A DNA stretch of 64,000 nucleotides from Variovorax dokdonensis (GTDB lineage Bacteria > Pseudomonadota > Gammaproteobacteria > Burkholderiales > Burkholderiaceae_C). The notes beneath the pieces are model-generated. The model was not told the DNA's origin and ran no database searches. It saw only the letters and a list, made by a program, of their open reading frames with translations. How positions within the stretch are numbered: the stretch's first letter is position 1; every line of letters starts with the position of its first letter. Position numbers and translations under genes: made by a program. This document shows positions 42,301 to 50,994 of this stretch, piece after piece. The stretch lies in NCBI RefSeq assembly GCF_030316895.1, contig NZ_JASZYV010000001.1, forward strand, positions 1,612,001-1,676,000. Direction: 5' to 3'.

Positions 42301-45300
42301 GTGTCGAGGCCCCGACGGTGATCTCGCAGCTGGACCCGATCGGTCAGATGCGCCCACGGATCGACACCGATGGCAGCACCTTGGGGCAGGTGGCCAGCAC
42401 TGTCGGGGAGGGTGGCACTAACGGCGCCAACGTGGGCTATGTGCAGATCAACGATGCGCCGGTCAACACGGTTCCGGGGCAACAAGCCGGCCTGGAAGAT
42501 GTGGTGCTGAACCTCGGGGCCATCACCGTCGGCGATGTAGACATCGACAACGGCCCGACCGCGGGGGTCCTGGATGTCACGCTGGCCGTGACCCGCGGCG
42601 TGCTGAACTTCAGTGGAACGGCACCCGCCGGCCTGACCATCACGGGCGCTGGCACCGCGACCATGACCTTGAGCGGCAATGTGGCCGACCTCAACAATCT
42701 GCTGGCCCGGCTGACCTACCTGGGCAACGCCAACTACAACGGCAACGACACGCTGACCGTCACGACCCGAGACCGGGGCAACTACGGCGATGCCGACAAC
42801 GACGGCACGCCCGGCGAACCCGTCGAGGATCAGTTGCAGGACGTGGACACCGTGGCCATCGTCCTGGCACCGGTCAACGACCTGCCGGTCGGCGTGAACG
42901 ACGTCGCCATCTCGATCGAAGCCGGCGGCACCTTCAACGGCACGCCCGGCGTGAATCCATCGGGCAGCATGCTGGCCAACGACACCGATGTCGACATCGC
43001 CACCAATGGGGACGTGCTGCACCTGACCAACGTGACGAATCCGTCGACGGGCAGTTCCGTGAACATCGCCGACAACGACAACAGCAGCACCGAGCATGCG
43101 ATCGTTGGTCAGTACGGCACCTTGTACGTGCGCGCCAACGGCGCCGCCCGGTACGTTCTGGACAACGCCAACACGCAGGTCCAGGAGTTGCTGCTGCGCA
43201 GCCAGACCTTGACCGAGGTGTTCACCTACACCCTGGCTGATTCGGCGAACGCCGCGGCGCTGAACACGCCAACGCTCACCATCACCATCCAGGGCGCCAA
43301 CGACACGCCGGTCGCGACGGACGACGCCGGTACCGCCGTGGAGGCCGGGGGAACGAACAACACCACGGCCGGCAGCAGCGCCACCGGCAACGTTCTGCTG
43401 GGCGATGCCAACGGCGGCGTGGCCGATACGGACGTGGACAGCCCCACCAACGGTGAAAGCCGAACCGTCACCGGCGTGCGCAACGTGCCCGAGGGGGAGG
43501 CTGGTCCTCTGTCGCCCGTGGCGCCGACCACCATCATCACCGGCCTGTACGGCACGTTGACCATCAACGCGAGCGGCAGCTACACCTATGTGGTGAACGA
43601 CAACGATCCGACCGTCCAGGCGCTGTCGGCAGGCCAGACGCTGCAGGACGTGTTCAGCTACGAGATCACCGATGTGGGCGGGCTGAGCGACATCGCGAAC
43701 CTGACCATCACCATCCAGGGCGCCGACGATGCGCCGGTGGCGACAGACGATGCGGCGATCGCGGTGGAGGCGGGCGGCGTGGCCAACGGCACGGCCGGCA
43801 GCAACGGCACGGGCAATGTGCTGGGCAACGACAGCGACATCGACAACCTGGCGGCTGCCTTGTCGGTCTCGGCGGTGCGCACCGGTCAGGAAACGGGCAG
43901 CGGCACGGCCGGAACGGTGGGCACGGCGCTGGCCGGGGCCTACGGCACGCTCACGCTCAACGCGGACGGCAGCTACACCTACGTGGTGGACAACACCAAT
44001 GCGGCGGTGCAGGCACTGCGCCTGTCGGGCAACACGCTGGTGGACTACTTCACCTACACGGTGAGCGATGGCACGCTGATCGACACGGCGCAGCTGGCCG
44101 TGACGATCCAAGGCGCCAACGACAACCCCGTCGCCGCCGACGATGCGGGCACGGCGATCGAGGCGGGCGGAACGGGCAACGGCACGGCCGGCAGCAACGC
44201 CACCGGCAACGTGCTGAGCAACGACACCGACGTCGACCTGAACGCGGAAACCAAGACGGTACAGGGCTACGTGATCGATGGCACGTCCTCGGCGGGCGTG
44301 GTCGGCAGTGCATCGGCGACGCAGTACGGCACGCTCACGCTCAATGCCGACGGCAGCTACACCTACGTGGTGGACAACGCCAACGCCACCGTGCAGGCGC
44401 TGGCCCCAGGCCAGACGCTGACGGAGAGCTTCACCTACACCGTGGTGGACGCGCTCGGTGCGACCGACGTGGCCGTGCTGACCATCACCATCCAGGGCGC
44501 CGACGATGCGCCGGTGGCGACGGACGATGTGGCGATCGCGGTGGAGGCGGGCGGCGTGGCCAACGGCACGGCCGGCAGCAACGGCACGGGCAATGTGCTG
44601 GGCAACGACAGCGACATCGACAACCTGGCGGCTGCCTTGTCGGTCTCGGCGGTGCGCACCGGTCAGGAAACGGGCAGCGGCACGGCCGGAACGGTGGGCA
44701 CGGCGCTGGCCGGGGCCTACGGCACGCTCACGCTCAACGCGGACGGCAGCTACACCTACGTGGTGGACAACACCAACGCGGCGGTCCAGGCACTGCGCCT
44801 GTCGGGCAACACGCTGGTGGACTACTTCACCTACACGGTGAGCGATGGCACGCTGATCGACACGGCGCAGCTGGCCGTGACGATCCAAGGCGCCAACGAC
44901 AACCCCGTCGCCGCCGACGATGCGGGCACGGCGATCGAGGCGGGCGGAACGGGCAACGGCACGGCCGGCAGCAACGCCACCGGCAACGTGCTGAGCAACG
45001 ACACCGACGTCGACCTGAACGCGGAAACCAAGACGGTACAGGGCTACGTGATCGATGGCACGTCCTCGGCGGGCGTGGTGGGCAGTGCATCGGCGACGCA
45101 GTACGGCACGCTCACGCTCAATGCCGACGGCAGCTACACCTACGTGGTGGACAACGCCAACGCCACCGTGCAGGCGCTGGCCCCAGGCCAGACGCTGACG
45201 GAGACCTTCACCTACACCGTGGTGGACGCGCTGGGTGCGACCGACGTGGCCGTGCTGACCATCACCATCCAGGGCGCCGACGATGCGCCGGTGGCGACAG

Positions 45301-48300
45301 ACGATGTGGCGATCGCGGTGGAGGCGGGCGGCGTGGCCAACGGCACGGCCGGCAGCAACGGCACGGGCAATGTGCTGGGCAACGACAGCGACATCGACAA
45401 CCTGGCGGCTGCCTTGTCGGTCTCGGCGGTGCGCACCGGTCAGGAAACGGGCAGCGGCACGGCCGGAACGGTGGGCACGGCGCTGGCCGGGGCCTACGGC
45501 ACGCTCACGCTCAACGCGGACGGCAGCTACACCTACGTGGTGGACAACACCAATGCGGCGGTGCAGGCACTGCGCCTGTCGGGCAACACGCTGGTGGACT
45601 ACTTCACCTACACGGTGAGCGACGGCACGCTGATCGACACGGCGCAGCTGGCCGTGACGATCCAGGGCGCCAACGACAACCCGGTCGCCGCCAACGACGC
45701 CGGTACCGCCATCGAAGCCGGCGGCGTCGCCAATGGCACGCCGGGCAGCAACGCCACCGGCAACGTGCTGGCCAACGACACCGATGTCGACCTCAATGGC
45801 GAGACCAAGCGTGTCTCCGCCTTCGATTTGCCGGCCACGGGTGCCGGTACCGTCGGCACCCGGTTCACGGCTCAGTACGGCTGGCTCACGCTCAATGCCG
45901 ACGGCAGCTACACCTATGAGGTGGACAACGCCAACACGACGGTGCAGGCGCTGCTGCCTGGCCAGACGCTGACCGAGACCTTCAACTACACGGTGGCCGA
46001 CGCGCTGAATGCGACCGCCACGGCGCAACTGGTCATCACGATCCAGGGCACGGACGACACGCCGGTCGCGATCGACGACACGGCTGCCGCCATGGAATCG
46101 GGCGGCACCGCCAACGCAACGCCGGGCATCAATCCCAGCGGCAATCTGCTGGGCAACGACACCGACGTGGACAACCTCGATCCGCGCCGGCTGGATGGCA
46201 TCCGCACCGGCGCCGAGACGGACGGCGGCGCCTTCACCGCCGTGGGCGTGGCGCAGCCGGTCAGCATCGTGGGGCGCTTCGGCACGCTCACCGTGCAGGC
46301 GAACGGCAGCTACACCTATGTGGTGGACAACGCCGCGGTGCTGGTCGAACGCATGCGCGGCGGCAACCAGGACAGCCTGACCGACACCTTCAGCTATCGC
46401 GCGGTGGACCTGGCCGGCCAGTTCGACATCGCCCAGCTGGTCGTGACCATCGACGGTGCGTGGGATGCGCCGTTTGCCGTGAACGACAACGACATCGCCG
46501 CTGCCGGCACCATCCGCAACCCCACCCTGGGCGTCGACGCCGTGGGCAATGTGCTGCCCAACGACTCCGATGTCGATGTGCCGGATGGCAAGGTGGTCTC
46601 CGGCATCGGCGTCGGGTCGGAAGCCTCGAACCCGACGCTCACCGCGGTGGCGGCCACGACGGTGGACATCGTCGGCCTTTACGGCACGTTGTCGATCAAC
46701 GCGGACGGCAGCTACGTCTACCGAGTCGACGCCCGGAACCTGGACGTGCAGGGCCTGCAGCCAGGTCAGTTCCTCAACGAGTACTTCACCTACGAGGTGC
46801 GCGACAACGGCAACCTGACCGACCGCGCACAGCTCTACATCGAAGTCTTCGGCATCGACAACCCGCCGTTCACCGTGCCCGATGTGGCAGTCGCCGTGGA
46901 AGCAGGCGGCATCGACAATGGCACGCCCGGCACCAACCCCAGCGGCAACGTGCTGGACAACGATTTCGACCTCGACGGCGACGAGATGACCATCATCGGC
47001 ATCCGCACCGGGACGCTGCTTCGGGTCGACTCGTCGGGCACGGTCGGGCAGGTGCTGCGCGGCCAGTACGGCGACCTGGTCATCTTTGCCGACGGCACCT
47101 GGTCGTACACCCTCGACAACAGCCTGCCCGAAGTGCAGGCCCTGCGCACCAGCAGCGACAAGCTGCTGGACTCGTTCACCTACGTGGTGGCCGATCCGCT
47201 GGGAGAAACCGACACCGGGCTGCTGGAGATCGTCATCGACGGCAGCAACGACACCCCCGTTGCCCGCAGCGACGCAGCGGTCGCGGTGGAAGCCGGCGGC
47301 ATCTACAACGGCACCCCGGGCAGCGACGGCACCGGCAATGTGCTGGACAACGATTCGGATGTCGACGGCACGCAGTACGACGAGACCAAGCAGGTGCAAA
47401 GCTATACCAGCGAGACCGGCGCGACCGGCGACGCGGGCGGCGTCGTCGCCGGCCTCTACGGCACGCTGGTCATCAACGCCGACGGCAGCTTCCGCTACGT
47501 GGTCGACAACGACAACCCGTTGGTGCAGGCCATGCGCACCAATGGCGAAGTGCTCACCGAAAGCTTCAGCTACGTGATGCGGGACACCGCTGGTGCAACT
47601 TCGCAGGCCAACCTGCTCATCGTCGTGCGCGGCGCCAACGACAACCCGGTGGCGCGCGACGACAGCAACATCGCGTCGGACCAGGTGGTCGCGCCCCAGG
47701 CCGGCGGCAATGTGCTGCCCAACGATTCGGACGTGGACGGCGGGGACGCTTTGCAGGTGGGCGCCATCCGCACCGGCGAAGAGGCGGGCAGCGGCACCAC
47801 CGGCACGCTGGGCCAAGCCCTGGCCGGACGCTACGGCACCCTGGTCATCAATGCCGACGGCAGCTACATCTACAGCATCGACATGACCAATCCCGAGGTG
47901 CTGGCGGCAGCAGGGTTCGGCCAGATCCTGCGGGACGTGTTCACCTACACGCTGGTCGACCGCGCCGGCGCGACCGACTTGGCGCAGTTGGTCATCCACC
48001 TCGACATCTCGGCGCCGCGCGTGGATGGCGGCAGCCCGGACTACTTCGGCCGCTTTCAACTGTTCCCGCAGCAACCGACGACCACGCTCAGCGTCGAGCC
48101 CGGCCTGTTCGTGCAGCCGGTGGTGCGCCAAAGCGCGATCCAGCAATACGCGGACCGCGTGGCGGCAGATGGCACCGAGATCGGGCTGGTGATCGATCGC
48201 AGCCTGCTCGATCCACCCGCTTCCGTCACCTACGGGCTCGGCTCGACAGAAGGCGAGTACGTGGGCGAGGTGGTGCGCAACAACAACCTGCTGGCGCAGT

Positions 48301-48668
48301 TGGAGATGGCGCGCTTCCTGGGCCGCCACGGCCGGGTGGCGTTGACGGCGGACGGCCTGCTGGCCGATCCCTCGCTTTTCGGGCAGACGCCCGAAAGCCT
48401 CACGCGCGGCCCGTCGCAGCGCCTGGTGCCCGACGGCGAGGCGGGCGGCCAGCGCGCGCCGCTGGCCAAGGCCCCGGCCGTGTCGCCCGACGAATCGCGG
48501 CTGGCACAGGCTGCGTCAGGGGAGCCACCGCAGCGGCCGCTTGGCTTGGATACCGTCGCCGATGTGCCCGTCGACGGCGACGCTGATCCGCATGCGCTCA
48601 GTGCCTCTGCCTTCAGCGACCAGCTCAAGCTCGCGGCGTCGCGCCTGTATTCACATCTCGTTCAATAA
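36360..48668 (+). CDS. Giant LEPR/DUF4347/VCBS-repeat surface protein
   Basis: The 4102-residue protein is a likely adhesin or biofilm matrix protein. Its N-terminus has no Sec signal peptide but contains LEPRIMFDG at residues 50-58, the LEPR motif seen at the start of large repetitive surface proteins, then a DUF4347 domain (about 120-282, with IQILSHGAAG and YGCNVG). Residues 283-1910 carry many DUF11-like modules, about 1913-1995 an SdrD_B-like module, 2032-2174 a cadherin/tandem-95-like module and 2174-3882 thirteen VCBS-like modules, some near identical. The 220-residue C-terminus has no RTX nonapeptides. AAGGAG at 36345-36350 supports the ATG at 36360; an upstream GTG is less likely. 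An export operon follows directly. Confidence 0.92.
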   Translation: MGLFGALMKTWGLSGGQALIDRAAATVPESRSASTGDSPVLRPQSRALALEPRIMFDGAAAAAADQQHQGDTTRPTEAPSAERSNTQPTPAAETTKPATAREQAAQGEPAAPTIAPQHLLVIDSRVEQAEQLQSQVGPDVKVLVVDAAQDGLAAISAALAQLGQVDSIQILSHGAAGQFSLGSALISANNVDDLAPQLQGWQAYLTVDADIQLYGCNVGAGMAGQTLVNELARWTGADVGASADATGATADGGNWVLETTAGEVDKALVLGADALAGFDGLLATPTVTLSSGGDDVLLGSTFTVTASFTNPAAEVGYAPFIDVFIPATGKDGVGAEVDDGVTFVSATYQGQVIKSYVLTFDANGQATHPLAKDITGQPVIVYAADYGLRAGDQFVVVQLPMASIISGQPPVNVVLTFQLSDLADTSLTDGAPQLSIRARGGFQFGNTSADDPTVDPSQFESATHAYVVNPTMVDLTLTDMVPDDQTATGPNFTRSFVVTGSTPSDQQLTNVVIEQDLPKDIIVTSIVPGANGTVSSITLQDGTVITDSGVIASTLAAGAYLSHYEVTYSQLSGSVDTTVNFYVPEVDSDGVPILNPVTGAPATVNIAAPTATATWTPLDTRDVPADGAQLSGSGNSQAFQVLPMVVYKQSEITTDVGSTGASPGDTVTYTLNVEMSDYFAFGRTPLDEGRLVIIDQASNGQTLVDGSGVFTFTMNGTTVTVPITPTSRTYDPATGLWTMELDLAQAIRDNGAALAALVGDLAFDSVVDGKTVATITYQTTIDQSYVGDGGSINEGDSIGNNATITGTVLVDRFNTGGEASDSDGTTIDVPVNKIDIIVDTVNGAAAPANVELRPGDVVTFRISYDLQTGDYESFTLSAYMPLPLFDVSGISWTNGNAVGQWAYGPNHTITDTLVGAPTSVVNGNYIVFDFGDHDSPFLQGRRVEILFTMEVSDTPFGDQRTVAVIAQSNQLTSAGDTLTSEDAAPISSIAEPVVSISQGVVSSSFGTITGAGANGWALPGDTGVPFTSPVTQITDVNGDISGLDGADTIRMATALENSGGGGAYDVRTTVTLPLGLSFATGSLSGTLRVFRGDGTELVNDVDYIVTGNVVIFQDPVAGSASLLPGRPGSAADASGANVLVLIYDVQVTSSIAADSTLQTVAELNRYASVKGGEDFTPVDPTDISAQQVAAPTITKVFADGTLDASDTSSAGTVGSDVVVGETILYDIVVTLPEGTTNSLRIDDLIPPGLALDMSFGGGQGYQLITVAGAGGSGALAADFNGSVSGVSVSSGGAIGTDGVDARMTFSANATSADNNAGNNSFVIRVRLVASNESGNQAGRVLSNVAQIVYSDPDGDAPAGAAVDRTVAMTGAQPSVTLREPTLTLTQTSAIDSAIGVDGGDLIEYTITITNNSGYDAYDISLLEAFPTAGNVPVPLLTNVALIGSAVYGGGATSNGGPDFVLGADGILRTADGANVDILAGGSITLRVTAQVTPEAVEGQSIDSTAQVQWTSLNDTVPVTAAGGERTGTDGLLNQGSLNDYRVEAVTKVPVASALQLSRIGGLDSTPPADGGTGGALETVAVGELVRYRLVSLIPEGLNNGYRVQVTLDAGLVFQNDGTIKIAIVSNGGVTSTVTLNADGTLFVTGNSESEIGQFIKPDLSGQSPDATIAAGVVTTAVVNGRTVVTFQLGNITNSEADSDLEGVVIEFNARVANVAGNVAGTTLAVSAQAVTASSGARATDTLNEVIVEPAFTGMVKQVTDFESNASATTSTADVSVSFTQSGNATAYDVQLNDAFAGVNSYTLSSITINGQVLTTAQQFVDAGITNTSDSTGIHLQFASIAAGTSVVVNYSVTVDAKTAYATTDAVLTWSSLPETFTEWGGSDVGADASADGERDGSGGVNDYRVAEGAGLGLISGTLWDDTKSATTSLTPDGPLLAGQNITLRWAGGDGVFGTNDDGEFSTVTDGNGVFYFSALAAGNYRVEAPTVISQLDPIGQMRPRIDTDGSTLGQVASTVGEGGTNGANVGYVQINDAPVNTVPGQQAGLEDVVLNLGAITVGDVDIDNGPTAGVLDVTLAVTRGVLNFSGTAPAGLTITGAGTATMTLSGNVADLNNLLARLTYLGNANYNGNDTLTVTTRDRGNYGDADNDGTPGEPVEDQLQDVDTVAIVLAPVNDLPVGVNDVAISIEAGGTFNGTPGVNPSGSMLANDTDVDIATNGDVLHLTNVTNPSTGSSVNIADNDNSSTEHAIVGQYGTLYVRANGAARYVLDNANTQVQELLLRSQTLTEVFTYTLADSANAAALNTPTLTITIQGANDTPVATDDAGTAVEAGGTNNTTAGSSATGNVLLGDANGGVADTDVDSPTNGESRTVTGVRNVPEGEAGPLSPVAPTTIITGLYGTLTINASGSYTYVVNDNDPTVQALSAGQTLQDVFSYEITDVGGLSDIANLTITIQGADDAPVATDDAAIAVEAGGVANGTAGSNGTGNVLGNDSDIDNLAAALSVSAVRTGQETGSGTAGTVGTALAGAYGTLTLNADGSYTYVVDNTNAAVQALRLSGNTLVDYFTYTVSDGTLIDTAQLAVTIQGANDNPVAADDAGTAIEAGGTGNGTAGSNATGNVLSNDTDVDLNAETKTVQGYVIDGTSSAGVVGSASATQYGTLTLNADGSYTYVVDNANATVQALAPGQTLTESFTYTVVDALGATDVAVLTITIQGADDAPVATDDVAIAVEAGGVANGTAGSNGTGNVLGNDSDIDNLAAALSVSAVRTGQETGSGTAGTVGTALAGAYGTLTLNADGSYTYVVDNTNAAVQALRLSGNTLVDYFTYTVSDGTLIDTAQLAVTIQGANDNPVAADDAGTAIEAGGTGNGTAGSNATGNVLSNDTDVDLNAETKTVQGYVIDGTSSAGVVGSASATQYGTLTLNADGSYTYVVDNANATVQALAPGQTLTETFTYTVVDALGATDVAVLTITIQGADDAPVATDDVAIAVEAGGVANGTAGSNGTGNVLGNDSDIDNLAAALSVSAVRTGQETGSGTAGTVGTALAGAYGTLTLNADGSYTYVVDNTNAAVQALRLSGNTLVDYFTYTVSDGTLIDTAQLAVTIQGANDNPVAANDAGTAIEAGGVANGTPGSNATGNVLANDTDVDLNGETKRVSAFDLPATGAGTVGTRFTAQYGWLTLNADGSYTYEVDNANTTVQALLPGQTLTETFNYTVADALNATATAQLVITIQGTDDTPVAIDDTAAAMESGGTANATPGINPSGNLLGNDTDVDNLDPRRLDGIRTGAETDGGAFTAVGVAQPVSIVGRFGTLTVQANGSYTYVVDNAAVLVERMRGGNQDSLTDTFSYRAVDLAGQFDIAQLVVTIDGAWDAPFAVNDNDIAAAGTIRNPTLGVDAVGNVLPNDSDVDVPDGKVVSGIGVGSEASNPTLTAVAATTVDIVGLYGTLSINADGSYVYRVDARNLDVQGLQPGQFLNEYFTYEVRDNGNLTDRAQLYIEVFGIDNPPFTVPDVAVAVEAGGIDNGTPGTNPSGNVLDNDFDLDGDEMTIIGIRTGTLLRVDSSGTVGQVLRGQYGDLVIFADGTWSYTLDNSLPEVQALRTSSDKLLDSFTYVVADPLGETDTGLLEIVIDGSNDTPVARSDAAVAVEAGGIYNGTPGSDGTGNVLDNDSDVDGTQYDETKQVQSYTSETGATGDAGGVVAGLYGTLVINADGSFRYVVDNDNPLVQAMRTNGEVLTESFSYVMRDTAGATSQANLLIVVRGANDNPVARDDSNIASDQVVAPQAGGNVLPNDSDVDGGDALQVGAIRTGEEAGSGTTGTLGQALAGRYGTLVINADGSYIYSIDMTNPEVLAAAGFGQILRDVFTYTLVDRAGATDLAQLVIHLDISAPRVDGGSPDYFGRFQLFPQQPTTTLSVEPGLFVQPVVRQSAIQQYADRVAADGTEIGLVIDRSLLDPPASVTYGLGSTEGEYVGEVVRNNNLLAQLEMARFLGRHGRVALTADGLLADPSLFGQTPESLTRGPSQRLVPDGEAGGQRAPLAKAPAVSPDESRLAQAASGEPPQRPLGLDTVADVPVDGDADPHALSASAFSDQLKLAASRLYSHLVQ
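43701..44477 (+). repeat. 777-bp tandem repeat, copy 1
   Basis: First of two full copies of a 777-base direct repeat inside the giant gene, starting at CTGACCATCACCATCCAGGG. It encodes two consecutive VCBS-like modules of about 130 residues (APVATDDAAIAVEAGG and NPVAADDAGTAIEAGG). Only a handful of base differences separate it from copy 2, for example AGACGATGCG versus GGACGATGTG near the start and GAGAGC versus GAGACC near the end. Confidence 0.95.
44478..45254 (+). repeat. 777-bp tandem repeat, copy 2
   Basis: Second full copy, directly abutting copy 1 and in the same reading frame. It differs from copies 1 and 3 at a few bases (AACACCAACGCGGCGGTCCAGG instead of the AATGCGGCGGTGCAGG version), while its starting GATGTGGCG is shared with copy 3. 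The mosaic of shared differences suggests unequal crossing-over or gene conversion. Confidence 0.95.
45255..45682 (+). repeat. 777-bp tandem repeat, partial copy 3
   Basis: The first 428 bases of a third copy, covering one VCBS-like module. After about 45682 the sequence diverges into a related but distinct module (NPVAANDAGTAIEAGGVANG). This partial copy shows where the array was joined to older repeats. Confidence 0.92.
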
Positions 48669-48682
48669 AAAAAGTCCGATAC

Positions 48683-50218
48683 ATGCCCATCCATAGACTC
48701 AGAACGCCTGTTTCGATCGGCATCGCCGTGCTGCTGACAGCATGCGCCGCGGTGAAGGAGCCCAAGCCATTCACGGAGGACGAGAACAAGGATCGCGCCA
48801 AGGTCGACCAGTTGCGCATGTACGAGCAGCAGGAGCCCGTGACGGGGCCGATCACGTTCTACGAGGCGGCGGCGCGAGCCCTCAAGTACAACCTCGACTA
48901 TCGGCTCAAGCTGATGGAAAGTGCGCTGGCCGCCAACCTGCGCGATGTCTCCAGCCACGAAATGCTGCCGCGCCTCGTGGCGTCGGCAGGCAGGTCGGGC
49001 CGCAACAACGATTCGGGCGGCACGTCCATCGGCATCGAGGACCGGCAGGTGAGCCTGCGGCCTTCCACGTCCGAGGAGCGCTATCACACGGTCGCCGGCC
49101 TGGGGCTTTCCTGGAGTACGCTGGACTTTGCCGTGGGTTACTACCGCACCGCGCAGAAGGCCGACCAGATGCTGATGGCCGAAGAGCGCCGTCGCAAGGT
49201 GGCACAGAACGTGTTGCAGGACGTGCGCAGCGCCTACTGGCGGGCACTGGGCGCCCAGCGCCTGCTGCCGCAGGTGGACGGGCTGCTGGCGCGCACGCAG
49301 GACGCGCTGCGCCAGGCACGCGAGGCCCAGGACAAGGGGCTGTTGCCGCGCCAGGAGATCCTGGCCTACCAGCGTGCTTTGCTCGACTCGGTCTCGCTGC
49401 TGACCGCGCGGCGGCAGGACCTCGAGTTCGCGCAGGCCGAACTGCGTGCCCTGATGTCGCTGCCGCCGGGCGCGCCGATGCAGCTGGTGGATGCGCCAGA
49501 CCCCAGCCTGCCCAAGCTCGGGGCTGATCTTTCGCAGCTGGAGCAACTGGCCCTCGTCCGCCGCCCGGAGATCCAGGAAGAGTGGTATCGCGCCCGGGTC
49601 AACCAGCGCGATCTCGACATCGCCAAGGCGCAGTTGTGGCCCAACGTGGGCGTGTCGCTGGGCGCGCGCTACGACTCCAACGCCTACCTCTACAACGAGC
49701 ACTGGCGCGCCGCGGGCATCGATGTGTCGATCAACCTGCTGCGCCTGCTGCAGCTGCCGTCGCTCAATGCGGCGCAGGAGTCGCAGGCCAAGACCGACGA
49801 CATGCGCCGCGTCGCCTTGTCGATGGCGGTGCTGACGCAAGTGCGCATCGGTGCGCTGCGCTATGCGCTGACCATGCAGGAGCTGCAGTTCGCCAACCAG
49901 AGCCTGAAAGTCGATACCGACCTGCTGGATTACTCGCGTTCGGCCAGGAAGACTTCGGTCGGCTCGGAGCTGGAAGTCATCCGTGCGGAGGGACGCTACC
50001 TGTTGTCGCGCTACCAGCGCGAGGCAGCGCAGTCGGCCGCGGAAGCCGCCTGGGGGCGCCTGTACAACTCTGTGGGCCTGGATGTGTTTCCCAAGGAAAT
50101 CGAAAGCCACGACGTGAAGACGCTGGCCGCCGAGATCGAGCGCATCACCAACAACATGGAGACCTACCGGCTGATCGGCGCGGTGCCTGGCGACGGCAGC
50201 CCCAACCTGGCCAAGTGA
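48683..50218 (+). CDS. TolC/OprM-type outer membrane efflux lipoprotein
   Basis: The 511-residue protein is likely the outer-membrane channel of the export system for the giant protein. Its signal ends with a lipobox LLTACAAV, so Cys21 would be lipidated. The rest has long alanine/leucine/glutamine-rich coiled-coil helices in two repeats (VLQDVRSAYWRALGAQRLLPQ and QVRIGALRYALTMQELQFANQ), as in OEP/TolC proteins. It begins 14 bases after the giant gene and ends two bases before the adaptor gene. The immediate linkage strongly suggests one operon. An efflux role for small molecules cannot be excluded. Confidence 0.9.
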   Translation: MPIHRLRTPVSIGIAVLLTACAAVKEPKPFTEDENKDRAKVDQLRMYEQQEPVTGPITFYEAAARALKYNLDYRLKLMESALAANLRDVSSHEMLPRLVASAGRSGRNNDSGGTSIGIEDRQVSLRPSTSEERYHTVAGLGLSWSTLDFAVGYYRTAQKADQMLMAEERRRKVAQNVLQDVRSAYWRALGAQRLLPQVDGLLARTQDALRQAREAQDKGLLPRQEILAYQRALLDSVSLLTARRQDLEFAQAELRALMSLPPGAPMQLVDAPDPSLPKLGADLSQLEQLALVRRPEIQEEWYRARVNQRDLDIAKAQLWPNVGVSLGARYDSNAYLYNEHWRAAGIDVSINLLRLLQLPSLNAAQESQAKTDDMRRVALSMAVLTQVRIGALRYALTMQELQFANQSLKVDTDLLDYSRSARKTSVGSELEVIRAEGRYLLSRYQREAAQSAAEAAWGRLYNSVGLDVFPKEIESHDVKTLAAEIERITNNMETYRLIGAVPGDGSPNLAK

Positions 50219-50220
50219 AG

Positions 50221-50994
50221 ATGAGATTCCTGTTCCGTGGGGCCGCTGCCCTGTGCATGGCCATGGCGAGCGCGGCATTTGCCCAATCGAGCGCAGCGCC
50301 CGCTGTTCCGCCGACGCCGGCCGTCATCGATCCGAATGCCATCCGCGTTCTGCTGGTGCCTGAGCTCGAGACCACGCTGGCCGCGCAGATGAACGGCACC
50401 TTGGGCGCCTTCAAGTTCTCGCTCGGCCAGAACGTGCCGAAGGGCGAACTGATGGCCCCGCTGGAATGCCGCGAGCAGCAGGCGCGCGCCAACATCGCAG
50501 AGGCCGAATTGGCGCAGGCGCGCGAGAACCTCGACGCCAAGCGAAGCCTGCGCGACCTCAACGCCGTGGGTGACCTGGAGGTCTCCATGGCCAACACCGC
50601 GATGCAGAAGGCCCTGGGCGAGCGGCGCCTGGCCGTCACCCAGGCAGGCTATTGCCAGGTGCGCGCGCCTTTCGATGCGCGCGTGGCCAAGGTCTACGCC
50701 AAGCCCTATCAGACGGTGCAGGCCGGAGCGCCGTTGTTCGACCTGGTGAGCGACAGCGCGCTCAAGGTGCGGCTCAATGTGCCTTCGGCCATGATCCGGC
50801 AGGTTCAGCCGGGCCAGGCGTTTCAGGTCACCATCATGGAGACGGGCAAGACCTATCCCGCCAAGGTCAGTGCCATCAGCGCCCGTGTCGACGCGATCGC
50901 CCAGACGGTCGAACTCGAGGCCCGCCTCGACAAGGCCTATCCGGACCTCATCGCCGGCATGAGCGGCGTGGCGCGCTTCCCGGCCGCGCAGTGA
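50221..50994 (+). CDS. RND/HlyD-type periplasmic adaptor (membrane fusion) protein
   Basis: The 257-residue precursor has a signal peptide (MRFLFRGAAALCMAMASAAFA, likely cut after Ala21). It carries a short alpha-hairpin (ECREQQARANIAEAELAQARENL) flanked by lipoyl-like halves (VRAPFDARVAKVYAKPYQTVQAGAPLFDLV), then a beta-barrel segment. This is a compact periplasmic adaptor that would bridge the inner-membrane component and the TolC-like channel. The ATG at 50221 follows the TolC stop. The last four bases overlap the GTG of the next gene, so translation is probably coupled. Confidence 0.88.
   Translation: MRFLFRGAAALCMAMASAAFAQSSAAPAVPPTPAVIDPNAIRVLLVPELETTLAAQMNGTLGAFKFSLGQNVPKGELMAPLECREQQARANIAEAELAQARENLDAKRSLRDLNAVGDLEVSMANTAMQKALGERRLAVTQAGYCQVRAPFDARVAKVYAKPYQTVQAGAPLFDLVSDSALKVRLNVPSAMIRQVQPGQAFQVTIMETGKTYPAKVSAISARVDAIAQTVELEARLDKAYPDLIAGMSGVARFPAAQ

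Noticed and set aside
43701..45682. Possible CRISPR-like or satellite array
   Set aside because: The period is 777 bases, in frame and coding for two VCBS-like modules; there are no short repeats with unique spacers.
42162..48329. 2055-residue reverse-strand open frame opposite the VCBS region
   Set aside because: Same reason: it is open only because the sense strand avoids codons that would make antisense stops. The period of its repeats equals the sense array.
46460..48586. 708-residue plus-strand frame within the giant gene
   Set aside because: Out-of-frame reading of the giant gene, very Arg/Gly/Ala-rich; no ribosome-binding site or domain.
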